A stretch of DNA of 64,000 nucleotides from contig CAKOMY010000003.1 in assembly GCA_934096815.1 (NCBI GenBank), positions 61,336-125,335 of the forward strand, read 5' to 3'. This stretch comes from an uncultured Bacilli bacterium. GTDB lineage: Bacteria; Bacillota_I; Bacilli_A; RF39; UBA660. This document shows, in pieces, positions 40,733-49,697 of this stretch. Made by a program: the position numbers and the translations under genes. The notes under the pieces are model-generated. The model saw only the letters and a program-made list of their open reading frames with translations, was not told the origin of the DNA and made no database searches. The first letter of the stretch is position 1. Each line of letters opens with the position of its first letter.

Positions 40733-42241
40733 ATGAAAAAAATATTAATGATTATATTAGATGGATTTGGAATAAGAGAAAATGAACATGGTAATGCGGT
40801 AAAACTTGCTAATATGGAATATTTTAATTCTTTATTTGAAAAGTATCCTCATAGTTTATTAGAAGCATCAGGAGAATATGTTGGTCTTCCTGAAGGACAA
40901 TTTGGTAACAGCGAAGTTTGTCATGAAGTTATTGGTTTAGGTAAAAAAATTAAACAAAAAATTACAGTTATTAATGAAGAAATATTTACTAAAAGAATTT
41001 TACAAAATGAAGAATTTAATAATTTAATAGAAACTACTAAAAAAAATAAATCAACGTTACATTTAATGGGATTAACATCAGATGGGGGAGTTCATTCTCA
41101 TATTGGATATGTTTTAAAATTAATTCCTTTGTTAAAAGAAAAAGGTATTAAAAGAATAGTTTTTCATGCTATAACTGATGGAAGAGATACATATATAAAA
41201 TCAGGTGTAAAATATATTAAAGAAGTTGATAATTTATTAAAAGAAGAAAAATTAGGTTATGTTGGAACTATTTGTGGTAGATATTATGCTATGGATAGAG
41301 ATAATAAGTGGGAAAGAACAAAAAAATATTATGATTTGGTAATTAAGAATAAAGGATTTAAAGTTAATGATTATGAGCTAGCAATAAATAATTGTTATCA
41401 AAAAAATATAACTGATGAATTTTTACCTCCTTTAGTTGTTCAAGAAGATTGCAATATTAAAGCTAGTGATACTCTTTTATGGTTTAATTTTAGGCCTGAT
41501 CGAGCAAGACAGATTTTAACTTGTTTAACTAATCCGGAATTTAATGAATTTCAAACTGATTATCAAGTAGAATCATGGAATATGTTTGAAGTAAATGATG
41601 TAAGCAATATTCATACTTTATTTGATATTCAAAGAAGTGATATATATCCACTTGGAAAATATTTTTCGGATTTAAAATTAACTCAGGCTAGAATTGCTGA
41701 AACTGAAAAATATTCACATGTAACTTATTTCTTTAATGCTGAATTATCTAAAAAGTTCCCATTATGTGATAATTATTTGGTTGAATCACCTAAAGTTGCA
41801 ACTTATGATATGACGCCGCTTATGAGCGCAACAGATGTTACAAGAAAGGTTAAATTAGCAATTAATAAAAATTATGATTTTATTTTAGTTAATTATGCTA
41901 ATCCGGATATGTTAGGTCATACTGGTAATTTAAATGCAACAATTGAATCTTTAAAAGGAATAGATAAATTATTAGAATATATTGTTAATTACAGTATAGA
42001 TAATTTTTATAAAGTATTTATTTTATCAGATCATGGTAATTGTGATGAAATGCTTACAGATAATGATGAAATGATAACGACACATAGTTTATCTAAAGTT
42101 CCATTTATAATAACAGATGAGAATATCAAACTTAAGAAAAATGGTGATTTAACGAATGTAGCACCAACTTTACTTGATTATATGGATATTGCAGTTCCAA
42201 AAGAAATGGAAGATGCTAAAAGTTTAATAGTTGAAGAATAA
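40733..42241 (+). CDS. gpmI: 2,3-bisphosphoglycerate-independent phosphoglycerate mutase
   Basis: A 502-residue metal-dependent mutase of lower glycolysis. The metal and nucleophile motifs are present: D10 in IILDGFG, S60 in GQFGNSEVCHEVIG, TDGRDT in the second domain, and the C-terminal LSDHGNCDEM. The standard GNSEVGH motif reads GNSEVCH here, so a Gly is replaced by Cys next to the conserved His. Length is normal. The gene follows the pilin with only 18 nt, and the phosphohexomutase gene follows with 26 nt, so this may be a mixed operon. Confidence 0.93.
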   Translation: MKKILMIILDGFGIRENEHGNAVKLANMEYFNSLFEKYPHSLLEASGEYVGLPEGQFGNSEVCHEVIGLGKKIKQKITVINEEIFTKRILQNEEFNNLIETTKKNKSTLHLMGLTSDGGVHSHIGYVLKLIPLLKEKGIKRIVFHAITDGRDTYIKSGVKYIKEVDNLLKEEKLGYVGTICGRYYAMDRDNKWERTKKYYDLVIKNKGFKVNDYELAINNCYQKNITDEFLPPLVVQEDCNIKASDTLLWFNFRPDRARQILTCLTNPEFNEFQTDYQVESWNMFEVNDVSNIHTLFDIQRSDIYPLGKYFSDLKLTQARIAETEKYSHVTYFFNAELSKKFPLCDNYLVESPKVATYDMTPLMSATDVTRKVKLAINKNYDFILVNYANPDMLGHTGNLNATIESLKGIDKLLEYIVNYSIDNFYKVFILSDHGNCDEMLTDNDEMITTHSLSKVPFIITDENIKLKKNGDLTNVAPTLLDYMDIAVPKEMEDAKSLIVEE

Positions 42242-42267
42242 AAAATATAGAATATAAGGGGAATATA

Positions 42268-43623
42268 ATGAAAGAAAATATATTAAGAGAAAATGATATT
42301 AGGGGAAGATATCCTAATGAAATAAATGAAGATGTTGTAAGTATTATTGGTAAGGCTTTTGCTTATTACATTAAAGAAAATAATTATAGTGAATGTATAG
42401 TTGGACATGACAATAGATTAAGTAGTGAATCTTTAAATAAATCGTTAATAAATGCTCTTGTTAATTCAGGAATAGATGTAATTGATATTGGACTTGTTAC
42501 TACACCAATGCTTAATTATGCAACGTTTATTAAAGATATAGATTATGCTTTAATGATTACAGCGTCACATAACGATAAGAATGATAATGGTATTAAAATT
42601 TTTGGAAAGGAACATTTACATTTAAGACAAGATGAATTAGTAGTTCTATATGATTACATAAAACAAAATAAAGAAACTTATGGTCATGGAACAGTTAAAA
42701 ATATAGATATTAGGGATAGTTATATTGATATGTTATTAGATAAATTTCCTAAAATTAATAAGAAAGTTATAGTTGACTGTGGAAATGGTACAGCTTCAGT
42801 AATTGTTAAAGATATATATTCAAAAATATTTAATAATGTTTCATATATTAATTCAATTTCTGATGGATCATTTCCAATTCATAATCCGGATCCAAATGTG
42901 AGTAGTAATTTAAAGTGGTTAATAGATGAGGTTAAGTTACGTAATTTTGATTTAGGTATAGCGTTTGACGGAGATGCTGATCGTGTAGGAATAGTTGATA
43001 ATAAAGGAAATATAATTACAACTGATTATTTAGTTGCTATATTTTCAAAAGATATTATAAAAAATAATGATAATAAAGATATTATTATTGACATTAAATG
43101 TTCAAAAGCAGTAGAACATGAAATAAAGAAACAGGGTGGTATTCCAGTTATTGTAAAAAATGGTTCAGCATATATTGAAACTGTGTGTCATGATCATCCC
43201 GCATTATTGGGTGGTGAGTTTTCAGGCCATATCTTCTTTAGAGACAATTACTATGGATATGATGATGGTTTATATGCAGGTCTTAGAATGGCTAAGTTAA
43301 TAATGGATAAAAATATTGCATCAAGTGACCTTACTAAAAACATGGAAAAATTTTGTTCAACAGAAGAAATAAGAGTTACAGTAGATGATAATAAAAAAAA
43401 TGAAATAATTGAACGAATGAAGGAATATGCGCTTTCTAGAAATTATACTTGTAACTTTATAGACGGAGTTAGGGTAGAATATGGAGATGGTTTTTCACTA
43501 ATTAGAAAAAGTAATACTGGTCCTACAATTACTATGCGATTTGAGGCAAGTACTAATGAATTATTAATGGCACGACAAAAAGAATTTACTGATAAGTTAC
43601 AAGAATTTATAGAAAAAATTTAG
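42268..43623 (+). CDS. Phosphomannomutase/phosphoglucomutase
   Basis: A 451-residue alpha-D-phosphohexomutase that moves phosphate between C1 and C6 of hexose phosphates. The N-terminus REDNIRG type (RENDIRGRYPN) is that of ManB/AlgC enzymes, not GlmM. The active-site Ser is S100 in MITASHNDKNDNGIK, the metal loop is AFDGDADRVGIVD near residue 233, and the sugar loop is GGEFSGHIFF near 316. The C-terminal phosphate loop includes ITMRFEAST. It can feed cell-surface polysaccharide precursors. Its stop overlaps the minus-strand gene at 43607. Confidence 0.92.
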   Translation: MKENILRENDIRGRYPNEINEDVVSIIGKAFAYYIKENNYSECIVGHDNRLSSESLNKSLINALVNSGIDVIDIGLVTTPMLNYATFIKDIDYALMITASHNDKNDNGIKIFGKEHLHLRQDELVVLYDYIKQNKETYGHGTVKNIDIRDSYIDMLLDKFPKINKKVIVDCGNGTASVIVKDIYSKIFNNVSYINSISDGSFPIHNPDPNVSSNLKWLIDEVKLRNFDLGIAFDGDADRVGIVDNKGNIITTDYLVAIFSKDIIKNNDNKDIIIDIKCSKAVEHEIKKQGGIPVIVKNGSAYIETVCHDHPALLGGEFSGHIFFRDNYYGYDDGLYAGLRMAKLIMDKNIASSDLTKNMEKFCSTEEIRVTVDDNKKNEIIERMKEYALSRNYTCNFIDGVRVEYGDGFSLIRKSNTGPTITMRFEASTNELLMARQKEFTDKLQEFIEKI

Positions 43624-43849
43624 GTTCATTATTATTAGATAAATCTAAATTTTTTTTAATTTCACTATTTTTTATATTTTTATCTTCTTTTAAATTGTTT
43701 TTGGACTGTTTAGTGTTTTTAGTAATTGTATAGTTTTTGATTTTTTTAAATAGAGGTGATGTATCTTTATAAATGGGAATAACTTCATCTATAATATGTA
43801 AAGATTTAGATGCTCCATTTAATAAATTATTTAATATATCATTATTCAT
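43607..43849 (-). CDS. Small YqfQ/VrrA-like protein
   Basis: An 80-residue protein if started at ATG 43849 (a GTG at 43858 is also possible; only a weak GTGAT lies upstream). The first half NNLLNGASKSLHIIDEVIPI and YKDTSPLFKKIKN resembles the YqfQ/VrrA type of short Firmicutes proteins. The tail is Lys/Asn-rich and disordered. It overlaps the end of the phosphohexomutase gene on the opposite strand by 17 nt. Family assignment is tentative. Confidence 0.5.
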   Translation of the reverse strand: MNNDILNNLLNGASKSLHIIDEVIPIYKDTSPLFKKIKNYTITKNTKQSKNNLKEDKNIKNSEIKKNLDLSNNNEPKFFL

Positions 43850-43922
43850 ATCTATCACATTATAATTATATGTTTTTTTATTAAATTATGTTATACTTGT
43901 TTTAGAATTGAGAGAGATTAAA

Positions 43923-45620
43923 ATGTCATCAGTAAAAAATAAAATATTATACTTTTTTTCTTTACCATTTTTAGGAATCTATTATGTTGTGGATTTTATT
44001 TTTAGAATGGTTGATTATATATTTAAAAAATTAGGCTTTATTTTTAATCCGATAATTGCGTTTTTTAAATATGTTTCATTAGGATGTTATTATACTACTT
44101 ATGGATTGTTTTATCCTTTAATTTATTTGGTAAATAAATTAATTGATGTTATTTATGATCAAAAGAAGACAAAAATAGATTTAAATAAGGTTGCACCATA
44201 TGAAGAGGTAAATATGGATACTTCTGAAGAAGGAAAAAATACTAAAAAAGTACCTGTAGATAAGAAATTGACTTTTAGTGAATATTTAAATAATAAATTG
44301 AATGAGTTATATATTGTTAAAGAACAAAAAAGAAAGATAGATAAACAAATACATGATTTAGTAGTAGAAGTTCAAAGAGATAAAACAAGAAGCGAAAAGC
44401 CGGTTGCGTTTAAATATACTGCACTTGATTCAAAGAATAAAAAGATTACAAATATTTTTATAGCGTTTTCTAAGATGGAAGTTTTAACTTATTTAACAAA
44501 TGAAAATTTAAGAGTACTTAGTATTACAACTTCTAAATTAATTGACATATTATATGGACCTGAAAGTCAATTTCAAACTAAAATGAGTACTAAAGATTTG
44601 ATATTTTGGCTAACTCAGTTATCAACATATATTAAATCTGGTATTACTTTAACAGAAGCAATGAGAATTTTAAGTAAGCAAATGGCAAATAATAGATCTA
44701 AAAAAAGACTATTTGACTCAATTGTTTATAATTTAACGTTAGGTGAGTCTTTTTCAACAGCACTTTCTAAACAGGGAAATACTTTTCCAGCATTATTAAT
44801 AAGTATGATTAAAACAGCAGAGGCTACAGGTGAATTAGAAGAAACTTTAGATGATATGGCTAATTATTATACAGAAGTAGAAAATACAAGAAAAGCTATG
44901 GTAAGTGCTTTAATGTATCCAGCAATTATTAGTGTGTTTTCTGTTGGGGTAATAACATTTATTTTATTATATGTTATGCCTCAATTTGAAGGTATTTATA
45001 AAGAAGCAGGAGCTGATTTAAATTTCTTTACTCAGTTTTTGTTAGATGCTAGTCAGTATTTAAAAACTAATATTTTTAAAATTTTATTAATAATAGTTTT
45101 AATTGCTATGTTACTTGCTCTTGCATACCAAAAAATTAAAGCATTTAGACGTTTTGTTCAAGAAATAGCGATGAAGCTTCCAGCGTTTGGTAAAATTATT
45201 ATTTATAAAGAGATGAATATATTTGCAAAAACTTTTGCTTCACTTTTAAAAAATAATGTATTTATTACGGATAGTATTAATTTATTATCAGAGGTAACAA
45301 ACAATGAAATATATAAAGAAATAATGTTAAAAACAGTTAATAATATTGCTAGGGGTGAGAAGATTTCTGATTCGTTTCAAAATCAATGGGCAGTACCAGA
45401 AGTTGCGTATTACATGATAGTTACTGGTGAATCAACTGGTGAACTTGCGGAAATGATGGATAAGGTTGCTAATTATTATCAAACAGAGCATAAAGCACTA
45501 GTAGATAATTTGAAAGCTTTTATTGAACCGGTAATGATTATTTTTCTTGCTGTTGTAGTTGGCGGAATAGTTCTTGCAATTGTATTACCAATGTTTGGAT
45601 TATATACTAAAATAAGTTAG
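43923..45620 (+). CDS. Type II secretion system F / PilC-like inner membrane protein
   Basis: A 565-residue platform protein of a pilus or pseudopilus. Residues about 225-350 and 420-560 are two T2SF repeats (IFWLTQLSTYIKSGITLTEA, NVFITDSINLLSEVTN), each with membrane segments. The GESFSTAL and GESTGELAEMM motifs are typical. A long N-terminal extension of about 200 residues with two hydrophobic segments and a charged linker is unusual. ATG at 43923 follows GAGAGAG, so the TTG at 43908 is not needed. No PilB-type ATPase gene is nearby. Confidence 0.9.
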   Translation: MSSVKNKILYFFSLPFLGIYYVVDFIFRMVDYIFKKLGFIFNPIIAFFKYVSLGCYYTTYGLFYPLIYLVNKLIDVIYDQKKTKIDLNKVAPYEEVNMDTSEEGKNTKKVPVDKKLTFSEYLNNKLNELYIVKEQKRKIDKQIHDLVVEVQRDKTRSEKPVAFKYTALDSKNKKITNIFIAFSKMEVLTYLTNENLRVLSITTSKLIDILYGPESQFQTKMSTKDLIFWLTQLSTYIKSGITLTEAMRILSKQMANNRSKKRLFDSIVYNLTLGESFSTALSKQGNTFPALLISMIKTAEATGELEETLDDMANYYTEVENTRKAMVSALMYPAIISVFSVGVITFILLYVMPQFEGIYKEAGADLNFFTQFLLDASQYLKTNIFKILLIIVLIAMLLALAYQKIKAFRRFVQEIAMKLPAFGKIIIYKEMNIFAKTFASLLKNNVFITDSINLLSEVTNNEIYKEIMLKTVNNIARGEKISDSFQNQWAVPEVAYYMIVTGESTGELAEMMDKVANYYQTEHKALVDNLKAFIEPVMIIFLAVVVGGIVLAIVLPMFGLYTKIS

Positions 45621-45634
45621 GTGACGTGAAAATA

Positions 45635-46393
45635 ATGTTAGAAGTGTATATTTTTATAATTGGATTATTGTTTGGTTCTTTTTATAATGTTGTGGGAATG
45701 AGACTTCCAAATAATGAATCAATTATATTTCCTGGCAGTCATTGTGAAAATTGTAATCATAAATTAAGTTGGTATGAAAACATTCCTTTGTTTTCATACA
45801 TTTTGCTTAAGGGAAAATGTAAAAGTTGTCATGCTAAAATATCAGTATGGTATCCGGCTATAGAATTATTTACTGGTATGTTGTTTTTAATAAGTTATTA
45901 TGTATTTGGATTAACTACGGAGTTCTTTATATCTATTATAATTTCTAGTTTAGTTTCTATCATTTTTGTAAGTGATATAAATTATTATATTATTTTAGAT
46001 AGTCCGTTAGTAATTGGTAGTTTTTTAATTATTATTATAAAATTAATTTCATTTGGATTAAAAGAGGCTTTAATATCTATTGGTAGTGGATTATTGGTTT
46101 TTGGCGTAATGTATCTTATAATGCTTTTAGGAAATTTTATATTTAAGAAAGAATCTTTAGGTGGCGGAGATATAAAACTATCTTTTGTTGCTGGTTTGGT
46201 ATTAGGGCCTAAATTAGGAATAATGTATATTGTGTTTGGTGCTTTTCTAGCGTTTCCATATGCAATGTATATAACAATTAGAAATAAAGAAAATATGTTG
46301 CCATTTGGTCCATTTTTAATATCTAGTTTATTAATAATTTATTTAGATTATAATTTTTTTCTAAATTTTATTAATACATTGTTTCAAATTTAA
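45635..46393 (+). CDS. Prepilin peptidase (type IV leader peptidase/N-methyltransferase)
   Basis: A 252-residue polytopic membrane enzyme that cleaves and methylates prepilins. The N-terminal cysteine cluster is CENCNHKLSWYENIPLFSY with CKSCHAK, and the catalytic GxGD-type motif is GGGDIKLSFVAG (near residue 182). ATG at 45635 was preferred to GTG 45626, which is too close to AGGTGAC. It follows pilC by 14 nt. The pilin-like protein at 40274 is the obvious substrate. Confidence 0.92.
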   Translation: MLEVYIFIIGLLFGSFYNVVGMRLPNNESIIFPGSHCENCNHKLSWYENIPLFSYILLKGKCKSCHAKISVWYPAIELFTGMLFLISYYVFGLTTEFFISIIISSLVSIIFVSDINYYIILDSPLVIGSFLIIIIKLISFGLKEALISIGSGLLVFGVMYLIMLLGNFIFKKESLGGGDIKLSFVAGLVLGPKLGIMYIVFGAFLAFPYAMYITIRNKENMLPFGPFLISSLLIIYLDYNFFLNFINTLFQI

Positions 46394-46412
46394 TAGAAAT
46401 GAGGAATAAAAA

Positions 46413-47996
46413 ATGAATGAACAAAAAAGAAATATAATTATATCAATAAGTATAGTTACTATATTAATAGTAACAATGATAGGTGCAACATATGCTTATT
46501 TTACGGCTTTTAATAATCAGGGATCAACTTCCATAATTTCAATGGGAAGTGGTAAGATGATTATTAAATATGAAGATGGAAATAATAATTTATTAACAAA
46601 AGATAATTTTCAACCAAGTAATGAAATAATAGTTGACAAAACATTTACGTTAACTGGAACTAATACGGCAACTGCTGCTGGTGGGATAGTTATGCCTTAT
46701 ACTGTGGGATTAAAGTATGTTTCTACTTTTAGTGATGGACAAATTCATTACTATATAAAAATAATTGAATCTGATAAAGATGTATCATCTGCATTAGTAG
46801 GGACTAAAAATCAAACGATACTTGGTCATGCAAGTGAAACTGGCTATACAACTGGTACACTTAATAATGGAACTGTTTATACTGAACTAGCAAGTGGAGA
46901 ATTTAAACCAAGTAATAGTGATAAGTCAATAACGTTTAATTTAAAACTACAATTTCCAGATACAGGGATAAATCAAGATAGTGAAAAAGGAAAATCTTTA
47001 TCTGGAACAATTGAAATAAATTATAAAGAAGAAACAAACACCGGTACAGCTGTTGATTATATTGCTGATTTATATCAAACAAATGCGGTAGGTAATGGTA
47101 TTATAGAAGATGATACTAATGATAAAAACATTAGATATAGTGGAATTAATGCTAAAAATTATGTGCTTTTTAATAATGAAATGTGGAGAATAATTGGAAT
47201 ATTTAATGTTGTAAATGGTGATTCAAATAAGAAAGAAAAAGTTGTTAAAATAATGAGAAATGATTCAATTGGAAATTATTCCTTTGATAACACTGATGGT
47301 TTTGATAATGAGACTTATGGACTTAATGATTGGAGTCAATCTTTATTGATGAATGAGTTAAATGGTGATTATTTGGATACGTCATTAACTTCAAATCCTT
47401 TGTGGCCAACAACTGAAGGTTATACAAAGATAACTGCTGAATTTAATATAAATTATGTGATCAAATCTGAATATCAAAAAATGATTAATAATTCGGTTTG
47501 GAATTATGGCGGAATTAATTATGGAGAAAAGGTTATGGATAATACTACTTATACTTATTATAATACTCCAGCAAAAGATGTTTATGAACTTGAAAAACAA
47601 AATGCAAAATATCAAGATAGCTTTTCGAGCAGTTGGGTAGGAAAAATTGGTCTTATTAACGTGTCTGATTTTGGTTATGCTAGTTCAAGTAGTAAGTGTC
47701 ATGAGCATATTTTTGTTGATTCATACACAGATAGTAATCATTGTGGAACTAATAATTGGATGGTTAATAATAAACAAGGTGGTTATACGATGATTCCATT
47801 ATTAGGAAATCAAAATGAAAATGAGGTTGATGCCTCAGGATTGTTTGAATTTAATTCTGATGGCTTTGCCTTTTATTTTCATCATTATGGTGCAGCTCCA
47901 TCGGGAAATGTATATCCATCCTTATATTTAAAATCTAATGTTAACATACTTTCTGGTGATGGTAGTGAAGGTAATCCATTTGTTGTTTCAATATAA
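46413..47996 (+). CDS. SipW/TasA-type exported protein, family member 3
   Basis: A 527-residue protein of the same family as 38669 and 62011. N-terminus: hydrophobic ISISIVTILIVTMIGATYAY then FTAFNNQGSTS. The middle TasA-like module contains MIIKYEDGNNNLLTKDNFQP; the C-terminal module has MWRIIGIFNVV, LLMNELNGDYLDTSL, GKIGLINVSDFGYASS and the end LKSNVNILSGDGSEGNPF. It lacks a G-tract promoter and starts 19 nt after the prepilin peptidase, so it probably belongs to that operon. Codon use is ordinary throughout, without the NNY tail. Confidence 0.85.
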   Translation: MNEQKRNIIISISIVTILIVTMIGATYAYFTAFNNQGSTSIISMGSGKMIIKYEDGNNNLLTKDNFQPSNEIIVDKTFTLTGTNTATAAGGIVMPYTVGLKYVSTFSDGQIHYYIKIIESDKDVSSALVGTKNQTILGHASETGYTTGTLNNGTVYTELASGEFKPSNSDKSITFNLKLQFPDTGINQDSEKGKSLSGTIEINYKEETNTGTAVDYIADLYQTNAVGNGIIEDDTNDKNIRYSGINAKNYVLFNNEMWRIIGIFNVVNGDSNKKEKVVKIMRNDSIGNYSFDNTDGFDNETYGLNDWSQSLLMNELNGDYLDTSLTSNPLWPTTEGYTKITAEFNINYVIKSEYQKMINNSVWNYGGINYGEKVMDNTTYTYYNTPAKDVYELEKQNAKYQDSFSSSWVGKIGLINVSDFGYASSSSKCHEHIFVDSYTDSNHCGTNNWMVNNKQGGYTMIPLLGNQNENEVDASGLFEFNSDGFAFYFHHYGAAPSGNVYPSLYLKSNVNILSGDGSEGNPFVVSI

Positions 47997-47997
47997 T

Positions 47998-48037
47998 AGA
48001 AAAAGGAATTAAGATTTTTTTACTTAACTCCTTTTTT
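47998..48037. terminator. Bidirectional terminator
   Basis: AAAAAGGA-A-TTAAG and CTTAA-C-TCCTTTTT pair with one mismatch around ATTTTTTTA. It lies between convergent genes and overlaps the end of the minus-strand gene. Confidence 0.7.
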
Positions 48038-49576
48038 TCTTGTTTTTGGCGAGTCTGATAATTTGAATTTAATATAGTCGTTATTTATTAATTCATTATA
48101 GAGATTCAAGATGAAATCTTTGTCTTTTAATAACTCATTAATATTATTTTTTAATTTATAATTATCATTAGATAGCCTATTTATTTTTTCCTCAAATGTT
48201 TCGCTATTATCAGTATTTGTGTGTAATTCATTATACAAGTTTATCCATGGGGATACTATTCCAAATTGAGATTTTTTATAAACCATTTCGATTAATTTTT
48301 CAAGACTTAATGTTAATATAATATATACTATCATGTACATATACATTTCTTTTATAGAAAAATCATTATTATAATCATTTTTGTCGACTTTTTGTTTATA
48401 TATTTCAACATATTCACTTGTATGATTTGGTGAAGTTTCAAATATATGATTAGTAGTATAATCATAACAAGATAAATCTAATCCTAGATAATCATTAATA
48501 TCATTAGATTTAATATTTGATACATCAAATGTATAAACACTTCGAGCATAAGCATGATTTTTTGGTATGGCATCTCCATAAACTATTATGTAAGTATGCA
48601 AAGATTCAATTTCACTTTTGTATCCAGTATCTGTTTCACTAATAGAGCTATCGATAGACGAATATTTTTGAATATAGTTACGATATTTTTTATTTCGAGC
48701 ACTTCCATAAATTGCACCACTTAAAATACTTATTGTTAATATCCAAGAGGAAATTGCTTTCAAAATACTTTTTGCTCTATATTTTCTTTGATTTTCGAGT
48801 TTTACCTTTATTTCATTAATATCTTTTTTATTACTTTTTATTGATTTTTGATTTTTACTAATTTGAAAAATTATATTATCTAATTTTATTTTTAAATTAT
48901 TTAATGAATTAATTAAATTAGATTCTAAAGTTTTAGATTCACTATTTGATATTGTTTTAATAAATTCTTCAATAATAATTTTATTTTTTGATGCTGAATT
49001 TATTAAAAATTTATTTACGTCTTTTAATATTTCAGTATTAAATTTTTCATTAATAATTTTATCTTTATTTGTGGAATTTATCATATATTTTTGAATATCT
49101 TTTAATATTTCTTTAGATATATGTTTCATATGTTTTTTGTTTGATTTGCAATAATTCCATATGATAGAATCATTATTATAATAGAATTCTAGTTTACAAA
49201 TTTGATACGCAATTTTATAAATATCATTAATTAGTTCTTTTGAAATACTATCTAAGTTTGGTGTAATTTTATCTAGACAAGATACTACTGAATTACTAAT
49301 GTCTAATAAATAATTTAGTTTTCTATGTTTAAAATTATAGTTAAATTCAGTTTCTATTTCTTGATTTAAATTGTTAAGTAAATTAATGCCTTTACTAAAA
49401 ATTGTTCTTTTTATATTATAGTCATTACTACATATTAACCAAGATTCTAAATTTTTATTAATTATATTTAATTTTTCTTGATATTCACTTACATCTTCTT
49501 CTTCATTTTTTAATGTATCTAATTTATACTCGATTTTTTTAAATATTACTTTATATTTTTCACTATTGTCACACAT
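48020..49576 (-). CDS. Two-membrane-segment protein with large helical cytoplasmic part, unknown
   Basis: A 518-residue protein that I do not recognise. Residues 1-265 are soluble, helical and Lys/Asn/Glu-rich with coiled-coil character (repeat-like NSTNKDKIINEKFNTEILKD and NSASKNKIIIEEF). A membrane segment lies at about 270-290, then an outside domain of about 120 residues with THNHIF-like and CYDY segments, then a second membrane segment at about 410-432 and a C-terminal helical tail. GGGGGAT precedes the start on the minus strand. It is flanked by a terminator and by polA on the other strand. Confidence 0.7.
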   Translation of the reverse strand: MCDNSEKYKVIFKKIEYKLDTLKNEEEDVSEYQEKLNIINKNLESWLICSNDYNIKRTIFSKGINLLNNLNQEIETEFNYNFKHRKLNYLLDISNSVVSCLDKITPNLDSISKELINDIYKIAYQICKLEFYYNNDSIIWNYCKSNKKHMKHISKEILKDIQKYMINSTNKDKIINEKFNTEILKDVNKFLINSASKNKIIIEEFIKTISNSESKTLESNLINSLNNLKIKLDNIIFQISKNQKSIKSNKKDINEIKVKLENQRKYRAKSILKAISSWILTISILSGAIYGSARNKKYRNYIQKYSSIDSSISETDTGYKSEIESLHTYIIVYGDAIPKNHAYARSVYTFDVSNIKSNDINDYLGLDLSCYDYTTNHIFETSPNHTSEYVEIYKQKVDKNDYNNDFSIKEMYMYMIVYIILTLSLEKLIEMVYKKSQFGIVSPWINLYNELHTNTDNSETFEEKINRLSNDNYKLKNNINELLKDKDFILNLYNELINNDYIKFKLSDSPKTRKKGVK

Positions 49577-49697
49577 TTTAAATCCCCCTTAGAAATCAAG
49601 GTGTATTGTATCATTTTTTAGTAAAATAATCAAGGATTTGCTTTAAATGATAGTTTTTTTACCATATTTATTATAGAATATATTTGGAGATGATGAT

